From an uncultured Oscillospiraceae bacterium (GTDB lineage Bacteria > Bacillota > Clostridia > Oscillospirales > Oscillospiraceae), in contig CAKTLD010000026.1 in assembly GCA_934572445.1 (NCBI GenBank), positions 1 to 21,049 of the forward strand: DNA of 21,049 bases, written 5' to 3'. The notes beneath the pieces are model-generated. The model saw only the letters and a list, made by a program, of their open reading frames with translations, was not told the DNA's origin and did no database searches. Every line of letters begins with the position of its first letter. Position 1 is the stretch's first letter. Of the stretch, positions 7,147 to 14,002 are shown in pieces. The position numbers were made by a program, and so were the translations under genes.

Positions 7147-8238
7147 TCAATCCTCCTTTCCTGCGGCAGCCTTATGCCGCGCGGGGAACAGCCTTGCGAA
7201 AAAGGCCCGGCACTGGGGGTTGTTCGTTGCCAGCATCACCAGGATCAGCACGATCGCGTACACCAGCATGCGCAGGTCGGCAAACTGGCGCAGCGCCTCG
7301 GGCAGGATCGTGAGCGCGGCGGCGGCCAGCAGGCTGCCCCAGATGTTGCCCAGTCCTCCCAGCACCACGAACACCAGCACCAGGATCGAGGTGTTGAAGT
7401 TGAACTTCACCGCCTGCAGCGACGAGTAGTTCAGCCCGTACAGCGCGCCCGCCGCGCCCGCAAGGGCGGCGGAGGTGACGAATGCCATCAGCTTGTACTT
7501 CGTCAGATTCAGGCCGATGGACTGCGCGGCGATGGGATTGTCGCGGATGGCCATGATAGCACGGCCTGCACGCGAGCGCGTCAGGTTCAGCACGATCACC
7601 AGCGTCACCATCACCAGCACAAAGCCTGCGGCGAATGTGGCGATGGTCTTCGTGCCGGTCGCGCCCTGTGCGCCCTTGATGATGGCATAGCCTGCGCTGT
7701 CAAGGCCCAGGTCATCCACGGTCTTGTCGCCCGTGGGATTAAAGATGATGTGCAGTCCTGTGCTGTCATAACCCACGATCAGGCAGTTGATGAGATCCTT
7801 GATGATCTCGCCGAACGCCAGCGTAACGATGGCGAGATAGTCGCCCTGCAGTCTCAGCACCGGCGTGCCGACCAGCACGCCTGCAATGGCCGCAAACAGC
7901 GCGCCCAGCACCATAGCGATCGCCAGGCGTGCTCCGTCGCTGGGGATGGCGCCCTGCAGGCTCTGTGCCGCGATGACGCCCGAAAATGCGCCCACGCTCA
8001 TAAAGCCCGCGTGGCCGAGACTCAGCTCGCCCAGAATACCGACCGTCAGGTTCAGCGACACGGCCATGGACATATAGCAGCAGATAGGCACAAGCAGGCC
8101 CGTGGCCTTGCGGTTGAGCAGCCCGTTGCTTTGCAGGACCAGCGTCACGGCGAACACGAGGATCACGCCGAGATAGGTTGCAAAGTCGACCTTCGTCGTC
8201 TTTTTCAGGCTGCGGAGTTTCGTTTGGAGCTTTGACAT
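7147..8238 (-). CDS. livM: Branched-chain amino-acid ABC transporter permease LivM
   Basis: A 363-residue membrane protein with about ten hydrophobic segments. Family landmarks are LSLGHAGFMSVGAF (72-84), LRLQGDYLAIVTLAFGEI (128-145), the ATPase-coupling loop SRAGRAIMAIRDNPIAAQSIGLNLTKYKL (222-250) and GGLGNIWGSLLAA (294-306). The basic cytoplasmic N-terminus (KLRSLKKTTK) precedes the first helix. The ORF extends ten codons further, to 8268, into the livH coding end. The ATG at 8238 is the better start, ten bases after the livH stop and preceded by AGGTGAGG. It would form the heterodimeric channel with LivH. Confidence 0.95.
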   Translation of the reverse strand: MSKLQTKLRSLKKTTKVDFATYLGVILVFAVTLVLQSNGLLNRKATGLLVPICCYMSMAVSLNLTVGILGELSLGHAGFMSVGAFSGVIAAQSLQGAIPSDGARLAIAMVLGALFAAIAGVLVGTPVLRLQGDYLAIVTLAFGEIIKDLINCLIVGYDSTGLHIIFNPTGDKTVDDLGLDSAGYAIIKGAQGATGTKTIATFAAGFVLVMVTLVIVLNLTRSRAGRAIMAIRDNPIAAQSIGLNLTKYKLMAFVTSAALAGAAGALYGLNYSSLQAVKFNFNTSILVLVFVVLGGLGNIWGSLLAAAALTILPEALRQFADLRMLVYAIVLILVMLATNNPQCRAFFARLFPARHKAAAGKED

Positions 8239-8248
8239 GGTCCTCACC

Positions 8249-9127
8249 TCACACTTTCTCCGGCACATACTTGCCGAGAAGTCCCGCGGGCTTGACGAGC
8301 AGTACCACGATCAGCACCGCGAACACGATGGCGTTCGCCAGATTCGTCGAAACATAGGCCTTGGCCATCGCCTCGATCACGCCCAGCAGCAGTCCGCCGA
8401 GGAACGCGCCGGGGATGGAGCCGATGCCGCCGAACACGGCGGCGGTGAAGGCCTTGATGCCGGGCATCGAGCCGGTCGTCGGCATCAGCGAGGTGTTGAA
8501 CGAACACAGCAGCACGCCCGCGACCGCCGCGAGCGCCGAGCCGATGGCAAACGTTGCGGAAATGGTGGCGTTGACGTTGATGCCCATCAGCTGAGCCGCC
8601 GCCTTGTCCTCCGAGCAGGCGCGCATGGCCTTGCCCATCTTGCTCTTGCTCACGAACAGCGTCAGCGCGATCATCACGACCATGCACACCGCGATGGTCA
8701 GCAGCGAAATGTAGGAAACGGTCAGCTTGCCGCCGAAGAGCTGCGCGGAGCCCTCGACCACGGGGGGATAGACACGCGCGGCGGCCTTCCAGATGAGCAG
8801 CGCCGAGTTCTGCAGGAAATAGCTCACGCCGATGGCGGTGATCAGCACCGCAAGGCTCGGCGCGGAGCGCAGGGGCTTATAGGCCAGCCGCTCGATCACG
8901 ATGCCCAGGACCGTGCATACGATCACGGCCAGCAGCACAGCCACGATGTTGGGAAGCCCAAGGTAGAACATCGCGCAGAACGAGATGTAGCCGCCCACCA
9001 TGATGATGTCGCCGTGGGCGAAGTTCAGCATCTTGGCAATGCCGTAGACCATCGTGTAGCCCAGTGCGATGATGGCGTACACGCTGCCGAGGCTGATGCC
9101 GCTGATGAGGTAGGACAGGAATTCCAT
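8249..9127 (-). CDS. livH: Branched-chain amino-acid ABC transporter permease LivH
   Basis: A 292-residue membrane protein with about eight hydrophobic segments. Family landmarks are GSVYAIIALGYTMVYGI (14-30) followed by the near-invariant NFAHGD (35-40), the ATPase-coupling loop GKAMRACSEDKAAAQLMGIN (165-184) and GGIGSIPGAFLGG (233-245). The ORF reaches back to 9211, but similarity begins at MEFLSYLISG and AGAGGTG precedes the ATG at 9127. It is separated from livK by about 180 bp of hairpins and purine-rich sequence, the only large gap in this operon. Confidence 0.95.
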   Translation of the reverse strand: MEFLSYLISGISLGSVYAIIALGYTMVYGIAKMLNFAHGDIIMVGGYISFCAMFYLGLPNIVAVLLAVIVCTVLGIVIERLAYKPLRSAPSLAVLITAIGVSYFLQNSALLIWKAAARVYPPVVEGSAQLFGGKLTVSYISLLTIAVCMVVMIALTLFVSKSKMGKAMRACSEDKAAAQLMGINVNATISATFAIGSALAAVAGVLLCSFNTSLMPTTGSMPGIKAFTAAVFGGIGSIPGAFLGGLLLGVIEAMAKAYVSTNLANAIVFAVLIVVLLVKPAGLLGKYVPEKV

Positions 9128-9218
9128 ATAGGTAGCACCTCTTTTTCGGTCGTTTTTTCTGTGGCAGAAGCAAGGGCAGCGGAAAAGCGCACCTGCCCTC
9201 GGTTCCGCCATAGAATAG

Positions 9219-9251
9219 GGCGGAAGCCGCCGGGGGCCTTTTGGGCCCCCG
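9219..9251. repeat. Tandem hairpins between livK and livH
   Basis: Two adjoining dyads occur: GGCGG/CCGCC (9219-9223/9227-9231) and a very GC-rich stem CGGGGGCC/GGCCCCCG-type (9231-9238/9244-9251). No T-run follows on the minus strand, so they are not a classical terminator. A purine-rich stretch (about 9263-9291, repeated GAGAA units) separates them from the livK stop codon. A mild attenuator or mRNA-stabilising element giving more LivK than LivHMGF is the likely role, by inference. Confidence 0.6.
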
Positions 9252-9305
9252 ACAGCCTGCCTGAGAAGAGAGAATGAGAAGATAGAGAAAGCGTTTTGAA
9301 AGGGG

Positions 9306-10496
9306 TTACTTCATGACGTACTCGCCGTTTTCGATGACTGCGGCAAGCGGCGCCTTGGAGACCTCGCCGTCGGCGTTCCAGGTCATTGCCTTACCGGTCA
9401 GACCGTCGACGCTGAGGGTGGGCATGACCTGAATGAGGGCCTCGCAGATGTCGGCGGCGCTCATGTCGCCGGTGCAGCCGGCAGCCTCAAGAGCGGCCTT
9501 GACGATGTACACGCCGTCGTAGGCGTCAGCGGCGAACTGGTTGGGGGCCACGCCGTACTTTTCGGTGTAGGACTTGACGAAGCTCTGGGTCGCGGCATCC
9601 TCGGAGTTAACGGAGAACGGGGTCAGGAGCATGACGCCCTCAGCGAGGGAAGCGTCAAAGCCGGGCATCGTCAGGATGCCGTCCATGCCGTCCACACCGA
9701 AGAAGGTGGGGGCGTAGTTCATGGCCTTGGCCTGGCTGAGGATGACGGAGGAGGGCTGATAGTAGATGGGGAGGAAGACGAGGTCGGCGCCGCTGCTCTG
9801 CGCGGCGGCGAGCTGGACGGAGAAGTCGGAGGCGGTGTCGGCGGTGAAGGTGCCCTGATAGACGATCTCGAACGCGCCCTTGGCCTCAGCCTCGGCTACG
9901 AAGGTGTTGCGGATGCCCTGGGAGTAAGCGTCGTCGTTGCGGTAGATGACGGCGACCTTCGCGCCGGACATGTTCTCGGCGATATAGTCAGCGGAGCCGG
10001 AGCCCTGGTTGGGGTCGGTGAAGCAGACCTGGAAGACATTGTCCTTGCCGGAGGTCACGTCGGGGGAGGAGGCGGACGGGGTCAGCATGAACACGCGGTC
10101 AGCGTTGGTCACGTCGGAAACGGAGAGGGAAGCGCCGGTGGTCGTCGGGCCGACGAGGACCTGCATGCCGTCGTCCATCATGGTGTTGTAGGCGTTCACG
10201 GCCTTTTCGCCGTCGGCCTCATCGTCCTGCTGCAGGAAGTTGAACTTGACGGCGGAATCGCTGGCGTTGATCTCGTCGACGGCGAGCTTCGCACCCTGAA
10301 CGACGGCCATGCCGTAGATCGCGGCGTCGCCGGTCAGCGGGCCGCAGGAGCCGATCGTAAAGGTCTGGGGCTCGGCGGCGGTGTCGCCGGTGTTTGCGGT
10401 GTCGCCGGTGTTGGTGTCATCGCTCTTGCTGCCGCAGGCGGCCATGGTGAATACCATGGCGAGCGCCATAAACATGCACATAAACTTCTTTTTCAT
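9306..10496 (-). CDS. livK: Branched-chain amino-acid ABC transporter substrate-binding lipoprotein
   Basis: A 396-residue binding protein of the Leu/Ile/Val-binding family (periplasmic-binding-protein fold type I). The lipoprotein signal ends in the lipobox MAAC with Cys21, followed by a Thr/Asp/Gly-rich linker to about residue 45. The mature domain begins FTIGSCGPLTGDAAIYGMAVVQGAKLAVDEIN, the standard start of the family, and includes LVGPTTTGASLSVSDV and the LTPSASSPDVT ligand-pocket segment. AAAGGAG precedes the ATG. As first gene of livKHMGF it defines uptake specificity; leucine, isoleucine and valine are the usual ligands, but the family also binds amides and other amino acids. Confidence 0.93.
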   Translation of the reverse strand: MKKKFMCMFMALAMVFTMAACGSKSDDTNTGDTANTGDTAAEPQTFTIGSCGPLTGDAAIYGMAVVQGAKLAVDEINASDSAVKFNFLQQDDEADGEKAVNAYNTMMDDGMQVLVGPTTTGASLSVSDVTNADRVFMLTPSASSPDVTSGKDNVFQVCFTDPNQGSGSADYIAENMSGAKVAVIYRNDDAYSQGIRNTFVAEAEAKGAFEIVYQGTFTADTASDFSVQLAAAQSSGADLVFLPIYYQPSSVILSQAKAMNYAPTFFGVDGMDGILTMPGFDASLAEGVMLLTPFSVNSEDAATQSFVKSYTEKYGVAPNQFAADAYDGVYIVKAALEAAGCTGDMSAADICEALIQVMPTLSVDGLTGKAMTWNADGEVSKAPLAAVIENGEYVMK

Positions 10497-10535
10497 CTTG
10501 GTATCTCCTTTGATAAAAATTGATCACAATAAAAT

Positions 10536-10541
10536 ATTATA
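10536..10541 (-). promoter_or_regulatory. Candidate livK -10 box abutting an upstream terminator
   Basis: A perfect TATAAT on the minus strand begins one base after the T-run of the preceding terminator and lies about 40 bases before the livK ATG. The corresponding -35 region falls inside the terminator hairpin and has no recognisable TTGACA; no TG extension is present. It may be an activator-dependent promoter, or livK may depend on read-through. Confidence 0.4.
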
Positions 10542-10542
10542 C

Positions 10543-10578
10543 AAAAAAGCGGTCCCGCCGCACCGGTGGGACCGCTTT
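10543..10578 (-). terminator. Terminator between the small membrane protein gene and livK
   Basis: An 11-bp stem pairs 10546-10556 with 10568-10578 (core AGCGGTCCC/GGGACCGCT). Read on the minus strand it is followed by six T. It lies about 30 bases after the stop of the small membrane protein gene. Confidence 0.85.
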
Positions 10579-10610
10579 GCTGTATCGTCGGAAAACGACT
10601 TTCTCAGCGT

Positions 10611-10895
10611 TCAGCGTTCCTGTTCCGCGTGCGTCAGCTCTTCCAGCAGCAGAATGGAAAGGCTCAGGACGGTCATAATGGAGATCGCCCATACCAGTAC
10701 CGGCAGGGAAAAGCCGGCCAGGCGCAGGGTGCAAATAAGAATGGACGCCATAATAATGGCGCCCATCTTAATGCTCATGCGACTGAAAGAGGAGGAGAAA
10801 GAGGAGGTACGAGAGGCGCAGCAGGACGCAGCCTCAGCCTGGGCGGCGGAAGCGTTCATCGCACGATTCTGATTTGCATAAGCAAAACGGAACAT
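10611..10895 (-). CDS. Unrecognised small membrane protein, two predicted helices
   Basis: A 94-residue protein I do not recognise. The first 40 residues are Ala/Ser-rich with a Cys-Cys pair (AASCCASRTSSFSSSFSRM). Two hydrophobic stretches follow (about IKMGAIIMASILICTLRLAGF and LPVLVWAISIMTVLSLSILLL), then a charged tail EELTHAEQER. An upstream ATG at 10913 is in frame, but the ATG at 10895 has AAAGGA nine bases before it, whereas 10913 has only a weak site. A strong promoter precedes it and a clear terminator follows, so it is a single-gene transcript, divergent from htpG. That flanking logic is the main support for it being a real gene. Confidence 0.65.
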   Translation of the reverse strand: MFRFAYANQNRAMNASAAQAEAASCCASRTSSFSSSFSRMSIKMGAIIMASILICTLRLAGFSLPVLVWAISIMTVLSLSILLLEELTHAEQER

Positions 10896-10937
10896 TGCAT
10901 TACGTCCTTTCATGTTTCTCTCATGTTTGATGGGCCT

Positions 10938-10966
10938 ATTGTAGCGCGTGGATATATAAAAGTCAA
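10938..10966 (-). promoter_or_regulatory. Promoter of the small membrane protein gene
   Basis: On the minus strand -35 TTGACT (10961-10966) and -10 TACAAT (10938-10943) are exactly 17 bases apart, each one mismatch from consensus. The start would lie about 35 bases before the ATG at 10895. Confidence 0.75.
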
Positions 10967-11080
10967 TCCTGCATATTTACCAAAGAAAAAGCGGGTAAAT
11001 GCCCGCGCTTTCGCGCATTTGAACAATTTGACCAAAAAACCGTCCAAAAACTGGACGAAACGGAAAAGCAGACCCGCGAT

Positions 11081-11107
11081 TTAGCACTCGCTGACAGCAA
11101 GTGCTAA
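11081..11107 (+). promoter_or_regulatory. CIRCE element (HrcA operator) upstream of htpG
   Basis: TTAGCACTC (11081-11089), nine bases, then AAGTGCTAA (11099-11107). The consensus is TTAGCACTC-N9-GAGTGCTAA, so there is one mismatch, in the right arm, and the spacer is exactly nine. CIRCE is bound by the heat-shock repressor HrcA. It ends 77 bases before the htpG start codon. Confidence 0.93.
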
Positions 11108-11143
11108 ATGTTTACGAAAAGGTCACAAATACCCGCGGAATTC

Positions 11144-11152
11144 TGTTATACT
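11144..11152 (+). promoter_or_regulatory. Extended -10 promoter of htpG
   Basis: TGTTATACT provides TATACT at 11147-11152 with TG at 11144-11145. No good -35 is seen 17 bases upstream (CACAAA). Transcription would begin near 11159, about 26 bases before the ATG. The CIRCE lies wholly upstream of this -10. Confidence 0.6.
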
Positions 11153-11184
11153 CTATTTCAAATATGATAACAGGAGATGCTTTT

Positions 11185-13074
11185 ATGGCAAAGAAACAAT
11201 TCAAAGCAGAATCCAGACGCCTGCTGGACCTGATGATCAATTCCATCTACACGCACAAGGAGATCTTCCTGCGCGAGATCATTTCCAACGCCAGCGACGC
11301 GATCGACAAGCTCTGCTATGTCGCGCTGACGGACGATAAGGTCGGCCTTTCGCGCGGGGACTTCAGGATCGAGCTCACCGTCGACAAGGACGCGCGCACA
11401 CTGACCGTTTCCGACAACGGCATCGGCATGGACAGGGAAGAACTGGAAAACAACCTCGGCGTCATTGCCTCGTCCGGCTCCTACAAGTTCCGTCAGGAGG
11501 CGGAGGAGAAGGACAGGAAGGATGCCGATATCGACATCATCGGCCAGTTCGGCGTGGGCTTCTACTCGGCCTTCATGGTCGCCGACGAGATCACCGTTCT
11601 TACGAAAAAGTACGGTTCCGATCAGGCGTACAGCTGGCAGTCCTCCGGCGCGGACGGCTACACTGTCACCGAATGTGATAAGGAGAGCGTCGGCACGGAC
11701 GTCATCATGCACATCAAGGAGGATACCGAGGACGAGAAGTACAGCGAATACCTTGACGGCTACCGGCTCTACTCCCTTGTCAAGAAGTATTCCGACTACA
11801 TCCGCTATCCCATCCGCATGATGACTCCCGTGCAGAAGGTCAAGGAGGGCAGCGATCCCGAAAAGCCCGAGTACGAGATGGTGGACGAGATGACCACCGT
11901 CAACTCCATGGTCCCGCTCTGGCAGCGCAAGCGCAGCGAGGTCACGGACGAGGAATACGCCAAGTTCTATTCCGAGCTCACGCGCGAGTTCGACAAGCCC
12001 CAGCGCGTCATCACCGTCTCGGCCGAGGGCAGCGTCACCTATAAGGCGCTGCTGTTCGTGCCCTCCAAGCGGCCCCTCAACTTCAATACCGAGGATTACC
12101 AGAAGGGCCTCCAGCTCTACTCTGCGGGCGTGATGATCATGGACAAGTGCGACGCGCTCCTGCCTGATTATCTGCGCTTCGTGCGCGGCGTGGTCGATTC
12201 GCCGGACCTCAGCCTGAATATCTCCCGCGAGCTTTTGCAGCATGACCGCCAGCTCAAGGTCATCGCGCAGAATCTGGAAAAGAAGATCCGCGCCGACCTT
12301 GAAAAGTTCCTTAAGGATGACCGCGAGGGCTATGAGAAGTTCTACGCCAACTATGGCCGCCAGATCGGCTACGGTATCGTCAGTGAGGGCGGAGAAGCGC
12401 GCAGGGACGCGCTCAAGGACCTGCTGATGTTCTATTCCTCCACGCAGAAGAAGCTTACCACCCTGCGCGAGTACTTTGAACGCATGAAGCCGGAGCAAAA
12501 GTGCATCTACTATGCCGCCGGCGAGAGCGTCGCCGCGGTCGACAAGCTTCCGCAGACCGAGCTTTTGAAGGACAAGGACTATGAGGTGCTCTACCTCACC
12601 GGCGAGGCCGACGAATTTGTCCTTCAGGCCCTTGCCAAATACGAGGAAAAGCCCTTCCGCTCCATCGTGGACGGCGACCTTGAACTCGGCGGAGAGGAGG
12701 AAAAGGTCCTCGACGAGAAGGAGGACCTGATGAAGTTCGTCAAGGAGACCCTCGGCGACAAGATCAAGGAGGCGAAGGTCTCCCGCCGTCTGAAGACCCA
12801 TCCTGTCTGCCTCACCGCGGGCGAGGGCTTCAGCTTCGAGATGGAGAAGTATTTCAGGAATTTCCAGATGCCCGAGCCCATCAAGGCTGACCGTATCCTC
12901 GAGCTGAACGTGAAGCATCCCGCCGTCATGGCGATGGAGACCGCCCTGCTGACCGACCGCGGCAAGGCCGAGCTGTACGCGAAGATCCTCTACGATCAGG
13001 CGCTGCTCATCGCGGGCCTGCCGCTCGATGACCCCGGCGAATACACCGACATGGTCGCTCAGCTGATGAAGTAA
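11185..13074 (+). CDS. htpG: Molecular chaperone HtpG (Hsp90)
   Basis: A 629-residue cytosolic Hsp90, normal in length. It is an ATP-driven dimeric chaperone that remodels client proteins with the DnaK system. The GHKL ATPase domain shows the catalytic Glu31 and Asn35 (REIISNASDAIDKL), DNGIGM (77-82) and the lid/G2 loop IGQFGVGFYSAFMVAD (119-134). The middle domain has the near-invariant RGVVDSPDLSLNISRELLQHD (334-354), with Arg348 as the ATP-contacting arginine. The C-terminal dimerisation domain is complete and lacks the eukaryotic MEEVD tail, as expected. The frame is open from 11101, but MAKKQFKAES is the family start and AGGAG lies seven bases before the ATG at 11185. A strong terminator follows; it is a single-gene unit. 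Confidence 0.97.
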   Translation: MAKKQFKAESRRLLDLMINSIYTHKEIFLREIISNASDAIDKLCYVALTDDKVGLSRGDFRIELTVDKDARTLTVSDNGIGMDREELENNLGVIASSGSYKFRQEAEEKDRKDADIDIIGQFGVGFYSAFMVADEITVLTKKYGSDQAYSWQSSGADGYTVTECDKESVGTDVIMHIKEDTEDEKYSEYLDGYRLYSLVKKYSDYIRYPIRMMTPVQKVKEGSDPEKPEYEMVDEMTTVNSMVPLWQRKRSEVTDEEYAKFYSELTREFDKPQRVITVSAEGSVTYKALLFVPSKRPLNFNTEDYQKGLQLYSAGVMIMDKCDALLPDYLRFVRGVVDSPDLSLNISRELLQHDRQLKVIAQNLEKKIRADLEKFLKDDREGYEKFYANYGRQIGYGIVSEGGEARRDALKDLLMFYSSTQKKLTTLREYFERMKPEQKCIYYAAGESVAAVDKLPQTELLKDKDYEVLYLTGEADEFVLQALAKYEEKPFRSIVDGDLELGGEEEKVLDEKEDLMKFVKETLGDKIKEAKVSRRLKTHPVCLTAGEGFSFEMEKYFRNFQMPEPIKADRILELNVKHPAVMAMETALLTDRGKAELYAKILYDQALLIAGLPLDDPGEYTDMVAQLMK

Positions 13075-13086
13075 AGCCATATGCGC

Positions 13087-13122
13087 AAAGGCGCGCGGAG
13101 ATATTCTCCGCGCGCCTTTTTT
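13087..13122 (+). terminator. Terminator of htpG
   Basis: A perfect 15-bp stem, 13087-13101 with 13105-13119, closes a three-base loop and is followed by T's to 13122. It lies 13 bases after the htpG stop. Confidence 0.92.
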
Positions 13123-13150
13123 CACGCCTGCCGCCCCTGCCGCTTATACT
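13121..13150 (+). promoter_or_regulatory. Candidate promoter of the ZIP transporter gene
   Basis: TATACT at 13145-13150 is a good -10. TTCACG (13121-13126), at the end of the htpG terminator T-run, matches four of six -35 bases with an 18-base spacer. The start would fall about 35 bases before the ATG. A small dyad CAGGCG/CGCCTG (13157-13174) lies in the leader; no Zur or Fur box was recognised. Confidence 0.4.
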
Positions 13151-13190
13151 GGCATACAGGCGCTTTCCCGCCTGATAAACCGTAAAGGCG

Positions 13191-13961
13191 ATGAGACTGA
13201 TGCTGCAACCACTGCTGTACGCGGCGCTCGGCACGCTGTTCACGTTCCTGATGACCGCGCTGGGCGCCGCCACGGTGTTCTTTTTTGCCCGCGAGGCGCG
13301 CGAGCAGACGCAGCGCCTTCTGCTGGGCTTTGCCGCGGGCGTGATGATCGCCGCCAGCGTCTGGAGCCTGCTTCTGCCCGCCATCGACCAGACGGCGGCA
13401 GAGGGCCGTTTCCCGCCGTTTCTGCCCGCCTCGGCGGGCGTGCTGCTGGGAGCCGCCTTCCTCATGGGGCTCGACGCCCTCTGCCCGCTGCTGCGCCGCG
13501 GGGCGGGGGAGAGCGCGGAATCGCGCGGCAATATTCTCCTGATGACCGCCATCACCCTCCACAACATTCCCGAGGGCATGGCCGTGGGCCTTGCCTTTGC
13601 CCTTGCCGCGGACGGCGACGGCCTCGCGGGTGCCGCCGCGCTGGCGCTCGGCATCGGCGTGCAGAACTTTCCCGAGGGCGCGGCGGTCGCGCTGCCGCTG
13701 CACCAGATGGGCGCCTCCCGCCCGCGTGCGTTCCTGACCGGCGTGCTTTCCGGCGCGGTCGAGCCGCTTTTCGGCGTGGCCGTCGTGCTGGCCGCCGCGG
13801 GCGCGCATGCGCTGATGCCCTGGCTGCTGGGCTTTGCCGCCGGCGCGATGCTCTGCGTCGTGGCGGAGGAGCTCCTGCCGCGCGCCCACAGCCGCGCGGG
13901 GACCTGCGGCTTTCTTGCGGGCTTCCTCCTGATGATGGCGCTCGACGTCGCGCTGGGATAA
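13191..13961 (+). CDS. ZIP-family divalent metal transporter
   Basis: A 256-residue membrane protein of the ZIP family (GufA/ZupT-like bacterial branch), importing or moving zinc and related divalent cations. About eight hydrophobic helices are present. The metal-site signatures are HNIPEG (124-129, helix 4), QNFPEG (158-163, helix 5; more often HN.PEG) and AEELLPRAH (225-233). The cytoplasmic loop between helices 3 and 4 is short (RRGAGESAES) and lacks the His-rich cluster of many ZIPs. Two starts are possible: the ATG at 13191, with AAAGG very close, or the ATG at 13200. I keep the first without strong reason. A LysM/GH18 gene follows after 41 bases and may be cotranscribed. Confidence 0.9.
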   Translation: MRLMLQPLLYAALGTLFTFLMTALGAATVFFFAREAREQTQRLLLGFAAGVMIAASVWSLLLPAIDQTAAEGRFPPFLPASAGVLLGAAFLMGLDALCPLLRRGAGESAESRGNILLMTAITLHNIPEGMAVGLAFALAADGDGLAGAAALALGIGVQNFPEGAAVALPLHQMGASRPRAFLTGVLSGAVEPLFGVAVVLAAAGAHALMPWLLGFAAGAMLCVVAEELLPRAHSRAGTCGFLAGFLLMMALDVALG

Positions 13962-14002
13962 CCGCCCGCGCCGCCGCATAGGATAGCGCGAGGTGATATT
14001 CC

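Noticed and set aside
11158..13125. 655-codon open frame antisense to htpG
   Set aside because: Same codon-bias effect; htpG is unmistakable on the plus strand.
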